From positions 682,001-746,000 of the forward strand of contig CBDCEL010000004.1 of assembly GCA_965215845.1 (NCBI GenBank): a DNA stretch of 64,000 nt, in the 5' to 3' direction. Of the stretch, positions 44,820 to 54,635 are shown piece by piece. The notes beneath the pieces were generated by a model. The model made no database searches. It was given only the letters and a program-made list of their open reading frames with translations, and had not been told where the DNA came from. The stretch comes from Aurantibacter_A sp965215845 (lineage in GTDB: Bacteria; Bacteroidota; Bacteroidia; Flavobacteriales; Flavobacteriaceae). The translations under genes and the position numbers were made by a program. Every line of letters begins with the position of its first letter. Within the stretch, counting starts at the first letter, position 1.

Positions 44820-45692
44820 ATGGGCGCAGATTCGTCATTAGTAGTAAGACCAAAAAGGGGTGTGGGAAAATACCATAGTATTACCCCGGAATCAGCTAAT
44901 TGGCAGTATCTAAGTTTTGAGGCCAGGGAAATGTCATTGAACGAAAGTTGGAATTGGAATACGCTCGAAAATGAGTTGGTCATTGTCTTATTAAGTGGAA
45001 ATTTTAAGGTAGAAAGTAATAAGGGAAACTGGGAAACTGGGAATGGGCGCAAAGATGTGTTTAGCGGAGTGGCACATACATTATACTTGCCCAGACAAAC
45101 AAAGTTCACCTTAACGGCGACCAGTGATGTGCTTGATATTGCCTATGGCTGGTGCAAGGCCGAAGAAGACTACCCTCCTAAATTTGTAACTCCCGAGGAG
45201 ACTCCGATTGTAATTTTCGGGGGAGACAATGCCACCCGACAGTTTAATGACCTGGTACCACCCGGTTTTGGATGCCATAGTATTGTGGTACGGGAGGTCT
45301 ATACCCCCTCTGGTAACTGGAGCTCTTTTCCGGCCCATAAACACGACGAACGTATTCTTGCCGAAGACGGAACCGTATTGGAACCTATTCAAGAGGAAAC
45401 TTATTTTTATAAATTTCAAAAGCCCGAAGCCTATGCTATTCAACAGGTATATACCAAAGACCGTTCACTTGATGAAATTACAAGGCCCCGGCACAATGAT
45501 GTGGTGATGATTCCTAGAGGTTTCCATCCTGTCGTGGCCGAACATGGCTTTCATTGTTACTATCTCAATTTTTTGGCGGGAACAGATCAATGTCTTGCAA
45601 ATACTACAGACCCTGACCACGAATGGATATACGACTCATGGACATCAAAGGACAAAAGATTACCTCTGGTTACGGCAGAAATGAACAAATAA
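44820..45692 (+). CDS. iolB: 5-deoxy-glucuronate isomerase
   Basis: A 290-residue cupin-like protein. It carries the IolB motif set with metal-binding GNWSSFPAHKHDE, the ETYFYKFQKPEAYAIQQVYT strand pair, and RHNDVVMIPRGFHPVVAEHGFHCYYLNFLAG. It converts 5-deoxy-glucuronate into 5-dehydro-2-deoxy-D-gluconate in the cytosol. Encoded 7 bp before iolC, clearly in the operon. Confidence 0.94.
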   Translation: MGADSSLVVRPKRGVGKYHSITPESANWQYLSFEAREMSLNESWNWNTLENELVIVLLSGNFKVESNKGNWETGNGRKDVFSGVAHTLYLPRQTKFTLTATSDVLDIAYGWCKAEEDYPPKFVTPEETPIVIFGGDNATRQFNDLVPPGFGCHSIVVREVYTPSGNWSSFPAHKHDERILAEDGTVLEPIQEETYFYKFQKPEAYAIQQVYTKDRSLDEITRPRHNDVVMIPRGFHPVVAEHGFHCYYLNFLAGTDQCLANTTDPDHEWIYDSWTSKDKRLPLVTAEMNK

Positions 45693-45699
45693 CAAAGAT

Positions 45700-46713
45700 A
45701 TGACCAATAAAAAATACGATGTTATTACGTTCGGCAGGTCTTCAATCGACCTCTACTCCCAGAATATCGGTGCCGCCTTTAATGATATACAAGGGTTTGA
45801 TGCCTTTGTAGGTGGTTCCCCCCTGAATATTGCGGTGGGCTGTGCCCGCTTAGGTGTCAATGCAAGCCTGTTGACCGCTGTCGGAAATGATAAGGTGGGC
45901 GAGTTTATCGTCAATTTCCTGAACAATGAGGGGGTCAATACACATTGTATCCCGGTAAAGAATACGACTCGAAGCAGTGCGGTAGTTTTGGGCATCGAAC
46001 CTCCCGATAGATTTCCACTGGTTTATTATAGGGACAATGCCGCGGATAGCCAGGTCGATATCGACGATGTTGACAGAGCCAACATACCAGAGTATCGAAT
46101 TTTGTTGATCAACGGTACGGCCATGAATATGGAACCTTCGAGGAGTGCAACTTTTTATGCAGCTGAAGTAGCCAACAAGAACGACGTACAAGTGGTTCTT
46201 GATTTGGATTTCAGGGCCGACCAATGGCACGATTATCGAGCTTATGGAATAACCATGAGGGCCGTATTGCCCAAGGTCAAAATCGCCATCGGTACGGAAG
46301 AGGAAATCTTGGCTGCCACCATGGAAGATACTTCTCAAGTTACCATAAAAGACCAACAAATATCAGCTCCGGAAATCAAGGGAGACATCGACAAATCCAT
46401 TCAGCGACTATTGTCTACGGGAATCGAAACATTGATAGTAAAAAGAGGTAAGGATGGTGCGAGCATCTATGGCAATGATGGTTCAAGACAAGATGTACCT
46501 GGGTTTCCCGTAGATATATTGAATGTACTCGGGGCCGGCGATGCCTTTGCAAGTGGGTTTCTATACGGCCTTTTACAGAAGTGGGATTTGTACAAGGCTT
46601 GCCGCATGGGCAATGCCAGCGGAGCACATGTGGTGACCCAAAAAGGATGCGCCAATTTTATGCCCACCTTAAAGGAATCTTTGAGTTTTATTGAAAAAAA
46701 AGGCGGATTTTAA
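45700..46713 (+). CDS. iolC: 5-dehydro-2-deoxygluconokinase (PfkB family)
   Basis: A 337-residue ribokinase-fold protein. FVGGSPLNIAVGCARLG is the substrate-side GG motif, DLDFRADQW is the IolC-specific block, and NVLGAGDAFASGF is the PfkB signature 2 with catalytic Asp. It phosphorylates 5-dehydro-2-deoxy-D-gluconate with ATP before the IolJ aldolase step. Directly downstream of iolB; the next gene starts 12 bp on. Confidence 0.95.
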   Translation: MTNKKYDVITFGRSSIDLYSQNIGAAFNDIQGFDAFVGGSPLNIAVGCARLGVNASLLTAVGNDKVGEFIVNFLNNEGVNTHCIPVKNTTRSSAVVLGIEPPDRFPLVYYRDNAADSQVDIDDVDRANIPEYRILLINGTAMNMEPSRSATFYAAEVANKNDVQVVLDLDFRADQWHDYRAYGITMRAVLPKVKIAIGTEEEILAATMEDTSQVTIKDQQISAPEIKGDIDKSIQRLLSTGIETLIVKRGKDGASIYGNDGSRQDVPGFPVDILNVLGAGDAFASGFLYGLLQKWDLYKACRMGNASGAHVVTQKGCANFMPTLKESLSFIEKKGGF

Positions 46714-46725
46714 ACTTTGATCAAA

Positions 46726-48585
46726 ATGAAAACGAAAAGACTGACAGTAGCACAGGCTACCATCGAGTATCTTAAAAACCAGTATGTGGAACGCGATGGG
46801 GTGCAAAACAAATTTTTTGCGGGCTGTTTTGGTATTCTTGGGCATGGTAATGTTGCAGGTATGGGGCAGGCATTGCATCAAAATCCTGATTTTCCATTTT
46901 ATGTCCCTAGAAACGAGCAAGGCATGGTGCATACTGCAGCGGCCTACGCCAAAGTCAAAAACCGCCTACAAACCTTTGTCTGCACCTCATCGATCGGTCC
47001 GGGTGCCACCAACATGTTGACCGCGGCCGCGGCTGCGACCATCAATAGAATTCCTGTTTTGCTGATTCCTGGTGATATTTTTGCGACCAGACAAGTTGCC
47101 CCAGTACTGCAGCAGCTCGAATCGGCTTATACCCAAGACATTTCTGTAAACGATTGTTTCAAGCCCATTTCAAAATATTGGGACCGCATTTATCGTCCTG
47201 AACAATTGATTACATCCCTGCCTGAGGTAATGCGCGTACTTACCTCACAAGCAGAAACAGGAGCTGTTACTTTGAGTATCCCGCAAGACGTTCAGGCAGA
47301 AGCCTATAATTTTCCGACGCATCTATTCGAAAAAAAGATATGGCATATTGGAAGAACCTTGCCCGATCAGATTTTATTGCAGAAAGCGATAGCCCAAATC
47401 AAAGAGAGTAAAAAACCGTTGATCGTTGCTGGGGGCGGAACTATTTACAGTGGTGCAACGGAAGTACTTAAAAAACTGGTGAACAGAACCGGGATACCCG
47501 TGACCGAAACTTTTGCCGGGAAGGGTTCGCTAAACTATGATGAGCCCCAAAATTTGGGTGCGGTAGGCGTTACCGGAACTCCGGGAGCCATTGAAATTTC
47601 AAAGGAAGCCGATCTTGTCATTGGCCTAGGAACACGCTATAGTGATTTTACCACGATCTCAAAATCGGCCTTTCAAAATCCCGATGTACGCTTTATCAAC
47701 ATCAACATTACCGAATTCGACTCCTTCAAACACGGTGCCTTGCCTTTGGTAGGCGATGCCAAGGCAATACTTGAAACCATCGATAAAGCGTTGTCAGATT
47801 TTAAGGTGTCAGATGAGTACCGGAAAAAGGTGGAAGGACTCAACAAAAGCTGGAATGATTTTGTATCGGATATTTATACTGAAAAGAACGAGACCCCAGC
47901 CTTTCAGGGCGAGGTGATCGGAGCTGTCAATTCCTTTGCCTCGGACAAGGACATTGTACTTTGCGCCGCTGGTAGTTTGCCCGGAGATCTTCATAAATTG
48001 TGGCGTACGTCGCATCCGAAGGGATTCCACTTAGAATACGGTTATTCGTGTATGGGCTATGAAATAGCAGGCGGATTGGGCGCAAAAATGGCCAGTCCCG
48101 ATAGTGAGATTTATGTACTGGTAGGCGATGGCAGTTATTTGATGATGTCCCAGGAAATAGTGACCTCTATCCAAGAGCGAAAAAAATTGACCATCGTTTT
48201 ATTGAACAATGATGGTTATGCTAGTATTGGAGGCTTGTCAGCTTCTTTGGGAAGCGAGGGCTTTGGAACCTATTACCGTTATCGGAACGAGAAAACCAAC
48301 CAACTTGATGGAGGCTTATTGCCTATCGACTATGCCGCAAATGCTGCGAGTATGGGGGCCCACGTCATAAAAGCTTCGAATGTAGGGGAACTTAAGGGTG
48401 CACTTAAAATGGCAAAGTCCATAGACCATACCACACTCATATATATTGAGGTAGACCGTAAAAAAGGTGTGCCCGGCTTTGCTTGGTGGGATGTCGCCGT
48501 CGCAGAAATATCGCAAAAAACCGCTGTGGATGAATCTTACCAATCCTATCAAGAGAACAAGAAGGCGCAAAAGTACTATCTCTAA
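46726..48585 (+). CDS. iolD: 3D-trihydroxycyclohexane-1,2-dione acylhydrolase (decyclising)
   Basis: A 619-residue thiamine-diphosphate enzyme. The ATG at 46726 (MKTKRLTVAQATIEYLKNQY) is chosen over an in-frame TTG at 46717. N-terminal PYR domain with the catalytic Glu region (RNEQGMVHTAAAYAK), central domain, and C-terminal PP domain with GDGSYLMMSQEIVTSIQERKKLTIVLLNNDG, the Mg/ThDP motif. It opens the ring of THcHDO to 5-deoxy-glucuronate. Strong operon fit between iolC and the transporter gene. Confidence 0.95.
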   Translation: MKTKRLTVAQATIEYLKNQYVERDGVQNKFFAGCFGILGHGNVAGMGQALHQNPDFPFYVPRNEQGMVHTAAAYAKVKNRLQTFVCTSSIGPGATNMLTAAAAATINRIPVLLIPGDIFATRQVAPVLQQLESAYTQDISVNDCFKPISKYWDRIYRPEQLITSLPEVMRVLTSQAETGAVTLSIPQDVQAEAYNFPTHLFEKKIWHIGRTLPDQILLQKAIAQIKESKKPLIVAGGGTIYSGATEVLKKLVNRTGIPVTETFAGKGSLNYDEPQNLGAVGVTGTPGAIEISKEADLVIGLGTRYSDFTTISKSAFQNPDVRFININITEFDSFKHGALPLVGDAKAILETIDKALSDFKVSDEYRKKVEGLNKSWNDFVSDIYTEKNETPAFQGEVIGAVNSFASDKDIVLCAAGSLPGDLHKLWRTSHPKGFHLEYGYSCMGYEIAGGLGAKMASPDSEIYVLVGDGSYLMMSQEIVTSIQERKKLTIVLLNNDGYASIGGLSASLGSEGFGTYYRYRNEKTNQLDGGLLPIDYAANAASMGAHVIKASNVGELKGALKMAKSIDHTTLIYIEVDRKKGVPGFAWWDVAVAEISQKTAVDESYQSYQENKKAQKYYL

Positions 48586-48600
48586 ACCACATCCGATTTT

Positions 48601-50199
48601 ATGAATATCGACTTGATCATTACATTGGCTTCCTTTGTCCTTTTTACAGGAGGTGTTGCCCTATTCACTTGGTATAGTTTGCGCAAGACGAATCTGGGTT
48701 CGTCCGATGGCTATTTTTTGGGGGGAAGGAGTTTGACCGGAACAGTCATTGCCGGGTCGATGTTGTTGACCAACATTTCGTCGGAACATCTAATCGGAAT
48801 GAACGGCAATTCATACGTCAATGGTTTTATAGTAATAGCCTGGGAGGTGACCTCGTCAATAGCATTGGTCATCGCCGCAATCTTTTTTATTCCGAAATAT
48901 CTAAAAATGGGGCTTACCACCATTCCACAGTTTTTGGAAAACCGGTTTGATGGGCTAACGAGGACAATGGTTGCGGGAATTCTGATATTTTCATTTGTGG
49001 TTACCCTATTGCCTATCGTATTGTATTCAGGGGCCATCGGTATTGAAAGTCTATTTGGCATTTCCGATATCCTTGGGGTCGATCAAATGCAAGGCCTTTG
49101 GGTCACTGTGGTCATCATAGGGTCCATCGGATCGATCTATGCCATATTCGGAGGCTTAAAAGCAGTCGCTTTTTCAGATACCATTAATGGCTTCGGACTT
49201 TTGATCGGTGGATTGCTCATACCTATTCTGGCACTTATGGCAATCGGGGACAACAATATCGTAGACGGACTGGTAAAGGTATACGAGTACGCACCTGAAA
49301 AATTCAATGTCATCGGTGCTCCCGATTCCGTTTTGCCCTTTGAAGTATTGTTTACCGGACTCATTATCAATCAACTGTATTTCTGGGGTATGAACCAGGC
49401 CATTATTCAAAGGGCCTTGGGGGCCAAAAATCTAAAGGAGGCCCAAAAGGGATTATTGCTTACCGGACTTTTTAAAATTTTGATCCCCTTGGTAATCATT
49501 CTTCCTGGGGTAATCTGCTATTTTTATTTTCAGGACACCTACTTCGACCAACAAGATTCGGTTTACCCCCAATTGGTAAAAAAAGTACTGCCGGTATGGC
49601 TGATAGGTTTCTTTGCCGCGGTCATCATGGGGGCCGTTCTCAGTACTTTCAATTCCGTCTTAAACTCTGTTGCCACTCTCTTTAGCGTCGATATTTACAA
49701 GAAGCATATTGCTAAAAATAGCAGCGACAAAAAACTGGTTAGAGTCGGTAAGGCTACCTCGGCGATTTTGGCCGTAGTGGCTATTTTTGCCGCGCCGTTG
49801 GTCGCCAATGCCCCAGACGGACTATACCAACTACTCCAAGAATTGAACGGTATTTTCTTTATCCCAATAGCCTCAATTTTGTTGGCAGGTTTCTTTATGA
49901 AGAAGATTTCGGCACTGGCTGCAAAGGTAGCCCTGATTTTCGGTCTGTTCTTTTACATTTTTATGACCTGGGGCTATACTGGCCATGGAATACATTTTGT
50001 GCATTTATGGGGTATTGAATTTGTGTTGAACGTACTTATAATGTATGCCGTTTCCCATTTTTATCCAAGAAAGAATCGATACGAGCCCACCGATGTAGGC
50101 GCCGTGAATTTAACGTCATGGAAATATACCAAACCCATGTCGATAGCCTTATGTGGCATCACAATTTTGATTTATATATTGCTTGGAAACAGTGGATAA
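48601..50199 (+). CDS. sodium:solute symporter (SSS family), probable inositol transporter
   Basis: A 532-residue protein with about 14 membrane helices and SSS family motifs: LRKTNLGSSDGYFLGGRSLTGTVIAGSMLLTNISSEHLIGMNG at the N-terminus and NQAIIQRALGAKNLKEAQKG in the middle. SSS members include myo-inositol, glucose and sialic-acid Na+ symporters. Within the iol operon, import of myo-inositol across the inner membrane is the natural role; specificity is inferred from position only. Followed 34 bp later by iolA. Confidence 0.9.
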   Translation: MNIDLIITLASFVLFTGGVALFTWYSLRKTNLGSSDGYFLGGRSLTGTVIAGSMLLTNISSEHLIGMNGNSYVNGFIVIAWEVTSSIALVIAAIFFIPKYLKMGLTTIPQFLENRFDGLTRTMVAGILIFSFVVTLLPIVLYSGAIGIESLFGISDILGVDQMQGLWVTVVIIGSIGSIYAIFGGLKAVAFSDTINGFGLLIGGLLIPILALMAIGDNNIVDGLVKVYEYAPEKFNVIGAPDSVLPFEVLFTGLIINQLYFWGMNQAIIQRALGAKNLKEAQKGLLLTGLFKILIPLVIILPGVICYFYFQDTYFDQQDSVYPQLVKKVLPVWLIGFFAAVIMGAVLSTFNSVLNSVATLFSVDIYKKHIAKNSSDKKLVRVGKATSAILAVVAIFAAPLVANAPDGLYQLLQELNGIFFIPIASILLAGFFMKKISALAAKVALIFGLFFYIFMTWGYTGHGIHFVHLWGIEFVLNVLIMYAVSHFYPRKNRYEPTDVGAVNLTSWKYTKPMSIALCGITILIYILLGNSG

Positions 50200-50233
50200 T
50201 CAGGGAATAACAAAAGGATTAAGCAGTAAACAA

Positions 50234-51709
50234 ATGGATATTTTAAGAAATTATATAGACGGGCGATGGACATCTAGCGCATCAAAAGAGACAATAGATG
50301 TATTGAACCCTGCCACTCAAAAAGTACTGGCAAAAGCCCCCTATGGAAAGGAGACCGAAAGAGACGTCGAACAAGCTGTGGTCACCGCCCAAAAGGCCTT
50401 TCAAGAATGGAGTAAGGTCCCTGTCATGAAAAGGGTACAGGTATTGTATCGTTTCAAATCGCTTTTAGAGGAACATACCGAGGTTCTTGCCGAAATTATC
50501 ACGAATGAATCGGGGAAGACCAAGGCCGAATCTTTCGGCGAGATCCAAAGGGCGATCGAAAATGTTGAAGTAGCATGTGGTACACCTATGCTAATGGCCG
50601 GAGATGTTATCGAGGATATCGCCACGGGAATCGATGAAATGATGATACGGCACCCTTTGGGGGTTACCGCCTGCATCACCCCCTTTAATTTTCCGAGCAT
50701 GATCGTATTTTGGTTTTTGCCGTACGCAATCGCAACGGGCAATGCCTTTATTGTAAAACCTTCCGAGAAAGTGCCCTTGACGATGATGAAGATTTTCGAG
50801 CTTATCGATCAATTGGATATTCCCAACGGACTGATAAGTATGGTACACGGGGGCAAAGACGCCGTCGATGCCATTTTGCGGCATCCGACGATCAAGGCCA
50901 TCAGTTTTGTAGGGAGTACGCCGGTGGCAAGATATATTTATTCCGAGGGAACGGCCAACGGAAAAAGGGTTCAGGCGCAAGGAGGAGCCAAAAATCCAGT
51001 GGTCATTCTGCCCGATTCAGATATAGAAATGTCCGTTAAGATTATCGCAGACTCGGTTTATGGCTGTGCCGGACAGCGCTGTTTGGCAGCTTCGACCATT
51101 ATTACGGTCGATGACGAAAAAAGACAGATCAAAGATGCCTTGTACGAAATCGCTAAATCAAGAACTACGGGCTACGGATGGGATGAGGGTGTGAGCATGG
51201 GTCCGGTAATTACCCCCGAAAGTAAAAACAGGATCGAAGGTCTCATTCAGAAAGGAATCGACGAAGGTGCCGACATAGTTCTCGACGGTAGAAATGCCAC
51301 TATTTCAGGATTTGAAAAAGGTAATTTCATCACTCCGACCATCCTAGAGAACGTGGCCTTGGACAAAGAACTTATTCAAACGGAGATTTTTGGTCCGGTA
51401 ATGAGTCTGATTTCCATGAAGAGCATAGATGAAGCCCTAAAGTTCGTGAACAATGGCAATTATGGAAACATGGCCTGTTTGTTTACCGGTAGCGGTGCTA
51501 ATGCAAGAAGGTTCAGAAATGAAGCCGACGCTGGAAATATCGGCATCAATATCGGAGTGGCCGCCCCAATGGCCCAATTTCCTTTTAGCGGTTGGAAAGA
51601 TAGTTTCTTTGGCGACCTACATGGCCAGGGCAAACATGCCATTGAATTTTTTACACAGACCAAAGTAATCATTGAAAGATGGCCGAATATCTGGTCCCGT
51701 AAATTTTAA
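50234..51709 (+). CDS. iolA: methylmalonate/malonate-semialdehyde dehydrogenase (acylating)
   Basis: A 491-residue protein from the ATG at 50234, the normal MmsA/IolA length; an in-frame TTG start at 50183 would overlap the transporter gene. It has the ALDH fold: TPFNFPSM, PVARYIYSEGT region, and the catalytic GCAGQRCLAAS (Cys). It oxidises malonate semialdehyde to acetyl-CoA and CO2 with NAD and CoA, the last step of inositol breakdown. Ends with the MmsA-type VIIERWP. Confidence 0.93.
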   Translation: MDILRNYIDGRWTSSASKETIDVLNPATQKVLAKAPYGKETERDVEQAVVTAQKAFQEWSKVPVMKRVQVLYRFKSLLEEHTEVLAEIITNESGKTKAESFGEIQRAIENVEVACGTPMLMAGDVIEDIATGIDEMMIRHPLGVTACITPFNFPSMIVFWFLPYAIATGNAFIVKPSEKVPLTMMKIFELIDQLDIPNGLISMVHGGKDAVDAILRHPTIKAISFVGSTPVARYIYSEGTANGKRVQAQGGAKNPVVILPDSDIEMSVKIIADSVYGCAGQRCLAASTIITVDDEKRQIKDALYEIAKSRTTGYGWDEGVSMGPVITPESKNRIEGLIQKGIDEGADIVLDGRNATISGFEKGNFITPTILENVALDKELIQTEIFGPVMSLISMKSIDEALKFVNNGNYGNMACLFTGSGANARRFRNEADAGNIGINIGVAAPMAQFPFSGWKDSFFGDLHGQGKHAIEFFTQTKVIIERWPNIWSRKF

Positions 51710-51717
51710 AGGAAAGA

Positions 51718-52626
51718 ATGATGATTAAAATTGCAAATGCGCCTTGTTCCTGGGGTGCCCTGGAATTTGACCTGGAAGAGAAATCGGAAGAAATAGGTTT
51801 TGAACAAGTTTTGGATGAAATCAAGGAAACGGGCTATATTGGAACCGAACTGGGAGATTGGGGCTATATGCCCACCGACCCCAGACGGTTACGTGAAGAA
51901 ATTGATAAAAGAGGTTTGCAGTTGCTGGGAGCCTTCGTTCCGGTGGCTTTGGTAGAGAGCGGTGCACATGCCAAAGGAACCGAAACAGCCTTGAAGGTTG
52001 CCGAATTAATGTATGAGTCTGGTTTTGAGAATGCTTTTATAGTATTGGCGGATGACAACGGCACCGTTCCAGAGCGTACCCTGAATGCAGGAAGAATAAG
52101 TGCAGAAATGGGCCTTTCGGAAAAACAATGGAAAGTGTATGCAAGAGGGGCCGAAAAAATTGCCGCTGCCGTTAAGGATACCTTCGGAATCCGAACGGTT
52201 TTCCATCATCATTGTGGCGGATATATTGAAACACCGGAGGAAATCGATAAACTTATGGCTCTAACGGACCCTAATTTATTGGGCCTGTGCCTAGATATGG
52301 GCCATTATGCTTTTGGAGGTGGCGACCCGGTAAAGGCATTGCAAAAACATTCTGAGAGAATATGGCACGTTCACTTCAAGGATTTTGACCCAAAGGTCGC
52401 TAAGCGATCGCGCGAAGTGAACGGTGACTATTTCGACGCCATAAAAAAGGGGGTATTTTGTGAACTGGGTAAGGGCGCTGTCGATTTTCAAGCCGTGGTC
52501 AAACTGTTAAATGACATAAATTATGAAGATTGGATCGTTGTCGAACAAGATATACTTCCAGGAATGGGAGAGCCCAAAAAGTGTGCGCGGGCCAATAGAG
52601 CGTATATAAAATCGTTAGGATTGTAA
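51718..52626 (+). CDS. iolE: 2-keto-myo-inositol dehydratase
   Basis: A 302-residue TIM-barrel protein. IANAPCSWG at the N-terminus and IGTELGDWGYMPTDPRRLREEIDKRGLQLLGAFVPVAL are IolE features; metal-site segments are VFHHHCGGYIETPEEID, LGLCLDMGHYAFGG and WHVHFKDF. It removes water from scyllo-inosose (2-keto-myo-inositol). Two ATG codons at 51718 and 51721 are equally usable. 15 bp before iolG. Confidence 0.93.
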   Translation: MMIKIANAPCSWGALEFDLEEKSEEIGFEQVLDEIKETGYIGTELGDWGYMPTDPRRLREEIDKRGLQLLGAFVPVALVESGAHAKGTETALKVAELMYESGFENAFIVLADDNGTVPERTLNAGRISAEMGLSEKQWKVYARGAEKIAAAVKDTFGIRTVFHHHCGGYIETPEEIDKLMALTDPNLLGLCLDMGHYAFGGGDPVKALQKHSERIWHVHFKDFDPKVAKRSREVNGDYFDAIKKGVFCELGKGAVDFQAVVKLLNDINYEDWIVVEQDILPGMGEPKKCARANRAYIKSLGL

Positions 52627-52641
52627 TAAATTCGATTAGAA

Positions 52642-53649
52642 ATGACAAAACTAAAGTTAGCGGTAGCCGGATTAGGAAGAATCGGCAAAATACATCTAGA
52701 CAATCTACTCCTGGCGCATAATGTAGAAGTGATCGCAGTGACCGATCCTGATAAGGATTGTTTGAAATATGCCAGGGACAAGGGTATTCCCAACATTAGT
52801 GATTCTTATGAAGAAATGTTGGATATTTCGCAAATTGATGCTGTTTTAATCTGTTCACCAACAGATACCCACGCCGATTATGTTGAAATGGCCGCAAACA
52901 AAGGACTTCATATCTTTTGCGAAAAACCGTTGGATCTTTCCCTGGAACGCGTTTTGCAGGTTTTGGAAGTCGTCAAAGGTTCCGGGGTAAAATTAATGCT
53001 GGGCTTCAACAGAAGGTTTGACAAAGAATTCAAAAAGGTTCGGGAACTGGTAAAAAATGAGGCGGTGGGACAACCTCACTTGGTCAAAATTACCAGTCGT
53101 GACCCAGGAGCACCACCCGTAAGCTACATCGAAAAATCCGGAGGTTTGTTTCTAGACATGACCATTCATGATTTTGATATGGCCCGCTTTGTGGTGGACA
53201 AGGAAGTGGAAGAAGTTTACGCTAAGGGAGCCGTTCTAGTAGATCAGGCCATAGGTGATGCCGGCGATATTGATACAGCAGTTGTAACCCTCACATATAC
53301 CGATGGCACCATGGCCATCATAGATAACAGCAGGGAAGCTTCCTATGGCTATGATCAGCGGGTGGAGGTGTTCGGCTCAAAGGGTATGGTACAGTCCAAC
53401 AACAATTTTCACGATTCGCATAAACTGTATAATGAGCAAGGGATACATGCAGCCTTACCCCTGCATTTTTTCCTTGAGCGTTATGAAGAAGCCTATAAAA
53501 CCGAAATGGGGGATTTTATTAAAGGCCTTGAAAACGGCACCATGATGCCAGTAAGTGGGGAAGATGGTTTGCAATCGCTCAAAATAGGCCTTGCCGCAAT
53601 AAAATCACTTCGAGAAAATCGGCCTGTAAAAATCTCCGAGATTGGTTGA
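52642..53649 (+). CDS. iolG: myo-inositol 2-dehydrogenase
   Basis: A 335-residue Gfo/Idh/MocA oxidoreductase without signal peptide, so cytosolic. AGLGRIGKIH is the Rossmann GxGxxG; HIFCEKPLDLS is the EKP motif; GFNRRFDKEF and SGGLFLDMTIHDFDMARF carry the catalytic region (Asp/His) as in IolG. It oxidises myo-inositol to scyllo-inosose with NAD. Because it starts the pathway yet comes late in the operon, gene order is not reaction order. Confidence 0.93.
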   Translation: MTKLKLAVAGLGRIGKIHLDNLLLAHNVEVIAVTDPDKDCLKYARDKGIPNISDSYEEMLDISQIDAVLICSPTDTHADYVEMAANKGLHIFCEKPLDLSLERVLQVLEVVKGSGVKLMLGFNRRFDKEFKKVRELVKNEAVGQPHLVKITSRDPGAPPVSYIEKSGGLFLDMTIHDFDMARFVVDKEVEEVYAKGAVLVDQAIGDAGDIDTAVVTLTYTDGTMAIIDNSREASYGYDQRVEVFGSKGMVQSNNNFHDSHKLYNEQGIHAALPLHFFLERYEEAYKTEMGDFIKGLENGTMMPVSGEDGLQSLKIGLAAIKSLRENRPVKISEIG

Positions 53650-53709
53650 CCCCGATTTAAAGATCAATTCTTTTTGTCATCGTAAACTGCAAAAATTAAG
53701 ATTCAGTAG

Positions 53710-54567
53710 ATGAAAAACCAGTTATCGCTAGCATTCCTACATATGCTTCTCTTTGTTTCATTTTCTTTCGCGCAAAAAAATGAAGCAATTGATGCAATGT
53801 CTTTCAATATTCGATATGATAATCCCGAGGATGGCAAACAGAATTGGCATCATCGAAAGGAAAATGTGGTACGGATGATCAATTTCTATGATTTGGATAT
53901 TATAGGGATGCAAGAAGTTTTAGTGGCACAGTTGAACTATCTCAAAGAACATTTAAATCAATACGAGACCGTGGGTGTCGGCAGGGAAGATGGAAAAGAC
54001 AAAGGTGAGTTTGCCCCTATTTTCTATCGCAAAGAGCGGTTTGAAATGCTCGACAGTGGCACCTTCTGGTTAAGTGAAACACCCGAAGAGATAAGTAAAG
54101 GTTGGGACGCGGCCTTGGAGAGAATAGCTACTTGGGCGATTTTCAAGGATAGAAATTCCGAAAAGAAGTTCATGTTTATGAATACCCACTTCGATCATGT
54201 GGGCGACATTGCGCGAATGGAAAGTGCCAAACTATTGAAACAAAAGGCGAATGAATTGGCCAATGGTCTACCATTGGTCCTTACCGGTGATTTTAATCTT
54301 GTTCCCGAATCTGTGGCCATAAAAACCTTGACCAAACCTGACGGGGAGAATACTTTGGTCAATACGAGCAGTGTCGCCGCCTTCACCTACGGGCCCGATT
54401 GGACCAGCTGTGGCTTCGATAATAGACCTTTCGAAGAGCGAAAGGTCATCGACTACATTTTTGTAAAAAAGGTTGAAAAAGTTAACAAATATGCCGTATT
54501 TTCAGAACTGTTGAATGATATTTTTTTATCGGACCACTGTCCGGTTTTTGCCCAAATCGAGTTATAA
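53710..54567 (+). CDS. secreted endonuclease/exonuclease/phosphatase-family enzyme
   Basis: A 285-residue protein with a signal peptide (LAFLHMLLFVSFSFAQ). The EEP fold is clear: MSFNIRYDN, IIGMQEV (metal Glu), NTHFDHVG, TGDFNL (Asp-x-Asn), VIDYIFV and LSDHCPV (catalytic Asp-His). The superfamily includes inositol-polyphosphate 5-phosphatases, sphingomyelinases and nucleases. 60 bp after iolG, same direction. In this setting an inositol-phosphate or sphingolipid-headgroup substrate is attractive, but family membership alone cannot decide. Confidence 0.88.
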   Translation: MKNQLSLAFLHMLLFVSFSFAQKNEAIDAMSFNIRYDNPEDGKQNWHHRKENVVRMINFYDLDIIGMQEVLVAQLNYLKEHLNQYETVGVGREDGKDKGEFAPIFYRKERFEMLDSGTFWLSETPEEISKGWDAALERIATWAIFKDRNSEKKFMFMNTHFDHVGDIARMESAKLLKQKANELANGLPLVLTGDFNLVPESVAIKTLTKPDGENTLVNTSSVAAFTYGPDWTSCGFDNRPFEERKVIDYIFVKKVEKVNKYAVFSELLNDIFLSDHCPVFAQIEL

Positions 54568-54635
54568 CAACTTTAATTCCAAATAAGTTGAGACCTATAT
54601 TCCCTCAAACATTTTTGTAGATCGGGTCAATTAAA

